A stretch of 9,565 bases of DNA from Geminicoccaceae bacterium (lineage in GTDB: Bacteria > Pseudomonadota > Alphaproteobacteria > Geminicoccales > Geminicoccaceae), in contig JAGREZ010000028.1 in assembly GCA_020446285.1 (NCBI GenBank), positions 18,967 to 28,531 on the forward strand, read 5' to 3'. This document shows, in pieces, positions 6,039-9,565 of the stretch. A model generated the notes under the pieces. The model was not told the DNA's origin. It saw nothing but the letters and a program-made list of their open reading frames with translations, and searched no databases. A program made the translations under genes and the position numbers. Position 1 is the first letter of the stretch, and every line of letters starts with the position of its first letter.

Positions 6039-7007
6039 ATGCAGCTGAGCCGTAACGATCTGTTGGCCGCGTATCGGAAGATGCGCCTCATACGCGAGTT
6101 CGAGGACGCCGTGCACGAGGAATTCTCGGCCGGCAACATTCCCGGTTTCGTGCATCTCTATGCCGGCGAGGAAGCGTCTGGCGTGGGCATCTGCATGCAT
6201 CTAGACGATCGCGACGCCATCGCCTCGACCCATCGCGGCCATGGCCACTGCATCGCCAAGGGCTGCGATGAACGCGGCATGATGTTCGAGATCTTCGGCA
6301 AGAAGGACGGGCTGTGCGGCGGCAAGGGCGGTTCGATGCACATCGCCGACCTGTCCGTCGGCATGATGGGTGCCAACGGCATCGTCGGTGGCGGACCGCC
6401 GCTCATCTGCGGTGCGGCACTGACAGCCAAGACGCTCAAGACCGGCGGCGTCGCCGTGGCATTCGTCGGCGACGGTGCCTCCAACCAGGGCACCACATTC
6501 GAGAGCTACAATCTCGCCAAGGTCTGGAACCTGCCGGCGGTGTTCGTCGTCGAGGACAATGGCTACGCCGAGAGCACCGCCAGCGTCTGGTCGGTCGGCG
6601 GCAGCCAGGCGGCGCGCGCCGCCGGGTTCGGCATGCCCTGCACCGAGGTCGACGGGCACGATTTCTTCGCTGTCTGGGAAGCCGCCCGCGAGGCCATCGA
6701 ACGTGCCCGCAATGGCGAGGGGCCATCGATGCTGCATGTGCGCCTCAACCGCTATTACGGCCATTTCGAGGGCGATGCGATCTCCTACAAGGGCGAGGGT
6801 GAAATCGAGAGGGTGAAGGCGGAAAAGGACGCGCTCATGCTGTTCCGCAACCGTGTCATCGAGACGAGTCTGCTCGATGCGGGCGACATGGACGCCATCG
6901 ACCGCGAGGTGAAGGAACGGATCGTGCAGTGCGTGACCGAGGCCAAGGCCGGGGCATCGCCGACCGAGGCCGACCTGCTCACCGACGTCTACACCTCCGC
7001 ATACTGA
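6039..7007 (+). CDS. acoA: Acetoin dehydrogenase E1 component, alpha subunit
   Basis: A 322-residue thiamine-diphosphate-dependent E1 alpha subunit. With AcoB it cleaves acetoin and passes the acetyl (or hydroxyethyl) group to the lipoyl domain of AcoC, giving acetaldehyde and acetyl-CoA. The thiamine diphosphate motif begins at GDG (residues 144-146) and ends at DNG (173-175), about 30 residues later as in the family. The HRGHGH loop at 65-70 corresponds to the active-site loop of E1 alpha proteins. GGKGGSMH follows the usual E1 alpha pattern. The start is set by GGGAGG five to ten bases upstream. It leads the acoABC operon, with 11 bases to acoB. The adjacent AcoC-type E2 argues for acetoin over pyruvate or branched-chain keto acids. 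Those relatives remain the alternative. Confidence 0.92.
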   Translation: MQLSRNDLLAAYRKMRLIREFEDAVHEEFSAGNIPGFVHLYAGEEASGVGICMHLDDRDAIASTHRGHGHCIAKGCDERGMMFEIFGKKDGLCGGKGGSMHIADLSVGMMGANGIVGGGPPLICGAALTAKTLKTGGVAVAFVGDGASNQGTTFESYNLAKVWNLPAVFVVEDNGYAESTASVWSVGGSQAARAAGFGMPCTEVDGHDFFAVWEAAREAIERARNGEGPSMLHVRLNRYYGHFEGDAISYKGEGEIERVKAEKDALMLFRNRVIETSLLDAGDMDAIDREVKERIVQCVTEAKAGASPTEADLLTDVYTSAY

Positions 7008-7018
7008 GAGATCCGATC

Positions 7019-8032
7019 ATGCCGAAGAAATCCTACCGTCAGGCCATCAACGAGGCGATCCGCCAGGAGATGGCCCGCGACGAGCGTGTCATCATCATGG
7101 GCGAGGACATTTCCGGCGGCATGGGCGCGCCGGGCGAACAGGACGCCTGGGGCGGTCCCATGGGCGTCACCAAGGGAATCATGCCGGACTTCAGCCGCGA
7201 CCGCGTGCTGGACACGCCGATCACCGAAAGCGCCTTCATCGGCTGCGCCGCCGGTGCCGCCGCCACCGGCCTTCGTCCCGTCGCCGAACTCATGTTCGTC
7301 GATTTCATGGGTGTATGTTTCGACCAGATCTTCAACCAGGCGGCCAAGTTCAAGTACATGTTCGGTGGCAAGGCGGTGACCCCGCTCACCATCCGCACCA
7401 TGTACGGCGCCGGCTTCCGCGCGGCCTCGCAGCACAGCCAGTGCCTCTATCCGCTGTTCACCCATATCCCCGGGCTGAAGGTGGCGCTGCCATCCAACCC
7501 CTATGAGGCCAAGGGCCTGCTCACCCAGGCGATCCGCGACGACGATCCCGTGATCGTCTTCGAGCACAAGGCGATGTATGATGATGAGGGGGAAGTGCCC
7601 GACGAGGCCTACACCATTCCCTTCGGCGAGGCGAACGTCACCCGCGAGGGCGATGACGTGACCATCGTCGCGTTCGGGCGGATGGTGAACTTCGCCAACG
7701 AGGCCGCCGATAATCTCGAAAAGGCAGGCATCAGCTGCACCGTCGTCGATCCCCGCACGACCAGTCCCCTCGATCGCGACACGATCCTCGAAACCACCGA
7801 GGAAACCGGCCGGCTCGTGGTGGTCGACGAGGCGCATCCGCGCTGCAACATGGCTTCCGATATCGTCGGTCTGGTCAGCCAGGAGATGTTCGGCGCGCTG
7901 AAGGCCGCACCGCAGATGGTGACGGCTCCGCATTGCCCTGTCCCCTTCTCGCCGGCGCTCGAGGACATCTACGTTCCCGGCGTGGCGCGGATCGAGGCGG
8001 CCGTACGGCAGGCCATGGGCAAGGGCCACTGA
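7019..8032 (+). CDS. acoB: Acetoin dehydrogenase E1 component, beta subunit
   Basis: A 337-residue E1 beta subunit forming the alpha2-beta2 heterotetramer with AcoA. The N-terminal pyrimidine-binding domain carries GEDI with Glu29 and DTPITE with Glu70, the latter lining the thiamine site. His139 in the AASQHSQ segment matches the catalytic histidine of E1 beta. The C-terminal transketolase-like domain starts near residue 200 (DDVTIVAFG) and includes VVDPRT and VVVDEAH. The length is normal. ATG 7019 is preceded by GAGAG eight bases upstream; the open frame runs back into acoA but lacks a sensible upstream start. It lies 11 bases after acoA and 92 before acoC. As with AcoA, the acetoin assignment rests mainly on operon context. 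Confidence 0.93.
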   Translation: MPKKSYRQAINEAIRQEMARDERVIIMGEDISGGMGAPGEQDAWGGPMGVTKGIMPDFSRDRVLDTPITESAFIGCAAGAAATGLRPVAELMFVDFMGVCFDQIFNQAAKFKYMFGGKAVTPLTIRTMYGAGFRAASQHSQCLYPLFTHIPGLKVALPSNPYEAKGLLTQAIRDDDPVIVFEHKAMYDDEGEVPDEAYTIPFGEANVTREGDDVTIVAFGRMVNFANEAADNLEKAGISCTVVDPRTTSPLDRDTILETTEETGRLVVVDEAHPRCNMASDIVGLVSQEMFGALKAAPQMVTAPHCPVPFSPALEDIYVPGVARIEAAVRQAMGKGH

Positions 8033-8050
8033 CAGCAGGAAGAAACGGAC

Positions 8051-8073
8051 GCTGCCGGCGGCAAACCGGCAGC
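8051..8073 (+). repeat. Stable hairpin between acoB and acoC
   Basis: GCTGCCGG and CCGGCAGC are perfect 8-bp arms around a 7-base loop, 18 bases after the acoB stop. No T-tract follows, so it is unlikely to stop transcription. In an operon this position suits a processing or 3'-end stabilising element that sets different levels of E1 and E2 message. That role is inferred. Confidence 0.5.
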
Positions 8074-8092
8074 ACCCGTGTCCCCACCAGCC

Positions 8093-8128
8093 ATGAATGA
8101 CACTCAACAGGACGGAAACGGCGAATGA
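8093..8128 (+). other. Eleven-codon mini-ORF overlapping the acoC start
   Basis: ATG 8093 opens an 11-codon frame (MNDTQQDGNGE) whose TGA overlaps the acoC ATG as ATGA. There is no clear ribosome binding site for it: CACCAG upstream is poor. It could couple translation into acoC or be chance. Listed as a possible leader peptide only. Confidence 0.2.
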
Positions 8129-9237
8129 GCGGTGTGATCGGAGAAATCGTGATGCCCAAATGGGGGCTGGCCATGCAGGAGGGCATGCTCGCCGCCTGGT
8201 CGGTCAAGGAGGGCGACACGGTCGGCAAGGGTCAGGAAATCTGTGACATCGAGACATCGAAGATCGCCAATGTCTTCGAGAGCCCCGTTGACGGCAAGGT
8301 GCGGCGGCTGGTGACCGGTGCGGGCGAAACCGTGCCCGTCGGCTATCTTCTCGCCGTCGTTGCCGACGATTCCGTCAGCGACGCCGATATCGAGGCTCAC
8401 GTCGCCCATTTCAAGGAAACCTTCGTCGTCGAGGATGGCGGAGACAGCGGCCCGGTGCCGGAAACCGTCGATACGGCCAGCGGCCGCATCCGCTACCTCG
8501 CCGCCGGCGAGGGCGACGGCGTGCCGGTCATCCTCGTGCACGGCTTCGGTGGTGACTATCTGAGCTGGCTCATGGTCCAGGCGGATGTCTCGCAGGGCCG
8601 CCGCAGCTACGCCATCGACCTGCCGGGGCATGGCGGCTCGACCAAGGAGGTCGGGCATGGCAATGTCGGCGCGCTCACCAATGCCGTCTGCTCCTTCATG
8701 GATGCCATGAAGATCGACAAGGCCCATTTCGTCGGCCATTCGCTTGGCGGCGCTGTCTGCCTCGACATGGCGCGCAATCATCCCGAGAAGATCGAGAGCG
8801 GTACGCTGATCGCTCCGGCCGGGCTCGGGCCCGAGATCAACATGGACTATATCGACGGATTCATCCGCGAAAAACGAGCGCGGAAGCTCCGCCCCTATCT
8901 TGAGCTGCTGGTGAACGAACCCTCGCTGATCAGCTCCGAAATGGTCGAGGAAGTCATCCGCTACAAGCGCCTCGACGGTGCCGAAGCCGCTCTCAACACG
9001 ATTGCCTCGGCCTGTTTCCAGGGTGGTCACCAGACCCTCGAGATGGTCGAGCGCGTCCAGCGCATGAAAACTCCGCTGAATGTCGTCTGGGGTGAGAACG
9101 ACCGGATCCTGCCGGTCGCACATGCTGACGGGTTGCCGGATACTGTCCCGGTCACACGCCTCGCCGATACCGGCCACCTGCCACAGATGGAACGCCCCGG
9201 CGAGACCGTCGAGGCCATTCGCGCCATGCTCGGCTGA
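8125..9237 (+). CDS. acoC: Acetoin dehydrogenase E2: lipoyl domain fused to alpha/beta hydrolase
   Basis: A 370-residue E2 (dihydrolipoamide acetyltransferase) of the AcoC type. Residues 1-80 are a lipoyl domain with the lipoylated Lys46 in DIETSKIAN. A linker of about 40 residues follows. Residues 121-370 are an alpha/beta-hydrolase fold: oxyanion-loop HGFGG (139-143), nucleophile Ser206 in GHSLGG, Asp326 in ENDRI and His351 in DTGH, so the full catalytic triad is present. It lacks both the peripheral subunit-binding domain and the CAT domain with HxxxD that ordinary 2-oxo-acid E2 proteins use. This layout is known for AcoC of Cupriavidus necator, of similar length, and gives the operon its acetoin identity. 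A GGAAACGG element precedes ATG 8125. The E3 partner is not encoded nearby. Exactly how the hydrolase domain moves acetyl to CoA is not established to my knowledge. Confidence 0.93.
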   Translation: MSGVIGEIVMPKWGLAMQEGMLAAWSVKEGDTVGKGQEICDIETSKIANVFESPVDGKVRRLVTGAGETVPVGYLLAVVADDSVSDADIEAHVAHFKETFVVEDGGDSGPVPETVDTASGRIRYLAAGEGDGVPVILVHGFGGDYLSWLMVQADVSQGRRSYAIDLPGHGGSTKEVGHGNVGALTNAVCSFMDAMKIDKAHFVGHSLGGAVCLDMARNHPEKIESGTLIAPAGLGPEINMDYIDGFIREKRARKLRPYLELLVNEPSLISSEMVEEVIRYKRLDGAEAALNTIASACFQGGHQTLEMVERVQRMKTPLNVVWGENDRILPVAHADGLPDTVPVTRLADTGHLPQMERPGETVEAIRAMLG

Positions 9238-9256
9238 CGCCGCAGCGCGACCACCG

Positions 9257-9339
9257 CCGGCGGATCCGGCATTCCATTCGCCATCGTTCCGACGCAGGTC
9301 ACATCGGCCTGCGTCTTCTTTTTCTCCTCGATCCGCCGG
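9257..9339. repeat. 10-bp inverted repeat enclosing the terminator
   Basis: CCGGCGGATC (9257-9266) and GATCCGCCGG (9330-9339) are perfect inverted copies on either side of the terminator hairpin. Paired as RNA they would close a long stem below it; they may strengthen the structure or be coincidental. The downstream arm would only be transcribed if the polymerase read through. Confidence 0.4.
9291..9325 (+). terminator. Rho-independent terminator of acoABC
   Basis: GACGCAGG and CCTGCGTC form a perfect 8-bp stem with a 9-base loop, followed directly by the T-rich TTCTTTTTCT (9316-9325). It lies 54 bases after the acoC stop, a good position to end the operon. It is the only canonical terminator seen in the window. 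Confidence 0.85.
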
Positions 9340-9379
9340 TCCGTGCGGCCGGAAACATCGCGGTGCCCCCGCAGCGGGT

Positions 9380-9449
9380 AATCATTCATTAAAACTTGTA
9401 GAGTATTGCTGTCCGGGATTGATCAAGGCCCTCTCGAGAAAGGCAGTCA
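9380..9449 (+). promoter_or_regulatory. AT-rich upstream region of the last gene, likely promoter
   Basis: The stretch around 9380-9410 is markedly richer in A and T than its surroundings and lies after a terminator and before a new gene, as expected of a promoter. No hexamers match a known sigma consensus well. The 8-bp palindrome TTGATCAA at 9419-9426 resembles two FNR half-sites without the required four-base spacer, so it is not called an FNR site. AAGG at 9440-9443 may be the ribosome binding site. Confidence 0.3.
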
Positions 9450-9565
9450 ATGTCATTGTCCCGAATGTCCATTTCGCAATCGTTCAATGTGCTCGCAATC
9501 ACGGGTGCCGTGGTGGTGGTGGCACTCGGAACGAGCCTGTACATGACCAAGCTGGCCAAGGTCGA
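9450..9565 (+). CDS. N-terminus of a membrane-anchored protein, possibly a chemoreceptor (partial)
   Basis: Only the first 38 codons or so are in the window; the gene runs off the right edge. ATG 9450 is preceded by GAGAAAGG at usable spacing; ATG 9465 is an alternative start. The product begins with a short polar, basic segment and then a single hydrophobic span (about residues 13-32, FNVLAITGAVVVVALGTSLY), followed by MTKLAKV. This layout matches the first transmembrane helix of methyl-accepting chemotaxis proteins, and also of sensor kinases or GGDEF proteins with a periplasmic domain. The hydrophobic anchor is seen; the chemoreceptor call is a guess by resemblance. Confidence 0.5.
   Translation, partial: MSLSRMSISQSFNVLAITGAVVVVALGTSLYMTKLAKV

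Noticed and set aside
6989..8107. Long minus-strand open frame (372 codons) opposite acoB
   Set aside because: It is a mirror of the strong third-position GC bias of acoB; composition is unlike a real protein and no motif is present.
8104..9177. Long minus-strand open frame (357 codons) opposite acoC
   Set aside because: Antisense shadow of acoC, rich in Asp, His and Gly as expected from the reverse complement; no domain recognised.
9419..9426. TTGATCAA as an FNR site upstream of the last gene
   Set aside because: FNR needs four bases between half-sites; here there is none, so only the half-site words match.

Overview
The window is GC-rich, densely coded bacterial chromosome, most likely from an alphaproteobacterium. 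This is inferred from the protein style (TrkH, an FNR-type regulator with a C-x2-C-x7-C cluster, a short AcoC-type E2) and the strong GC bias at third codon positions. I cannot assign an order or genus. No mobile element, CRISPR array, tRNA or rRNA is visible, and nothing looks like recent transfer.

Left block (1-3665). A complete ATP-dependent acyl-CoA synthetase is followed at 36 bases by trkH, the membrane subunit of a K+ uptake system, which appears to start at TTG. The trkH stop overlaps the start of a TerB-family gene (TGATG), so those two are probably translated together. A 14-bp GC palindrome lies between the stops of the TerB gene and the convergent lipoprotein gene.

Middle block (3666-5604). 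On the minus strand an FNR-type oxygen-sensing regulator is followed, with a TTGA overlap, by a small lipoprotein of unknown function. On the plus strand, divergent from fnr, is a 158-residue protein of unknown function, perhaps a degenerate GNAT. A near-perfect FNR operator (TTGAT-N4-GTCAA, 5035-5048) lies between the two and probably controls fnr itself and possibly the divergent gene.

Right block (5605-9565). A 434-base stretch without a recognisable gene carries several dyads, the best one (5996-6014) just ahead of the acoA ribosome binding site. Then acoA, acoB and acoC encode E1 alpha, E1 beta and the short lipoyl/alpha-beta-hydrolase E2 of an acetoin dehydrogenase complex, which cleaves acetoin with CoA to acetaldehyde and acetyl-CoA. 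The operon ends at a clear Rho-independent terminator (9291-9325). No E3, AcoR or AcoX is in the window, so those must be supplied from elsewhere. At the right edge is the N-terminus of a membrane-anchored protein, possibly a methyl-accepting chemotaxis protein.

I do not see an undescribed multi-gene system. The points worth following are the FNR operator and its two possible targets, the unusual E2, the dyads ahead of acoA, and the repeated use of overlapping or non-ATG starts.
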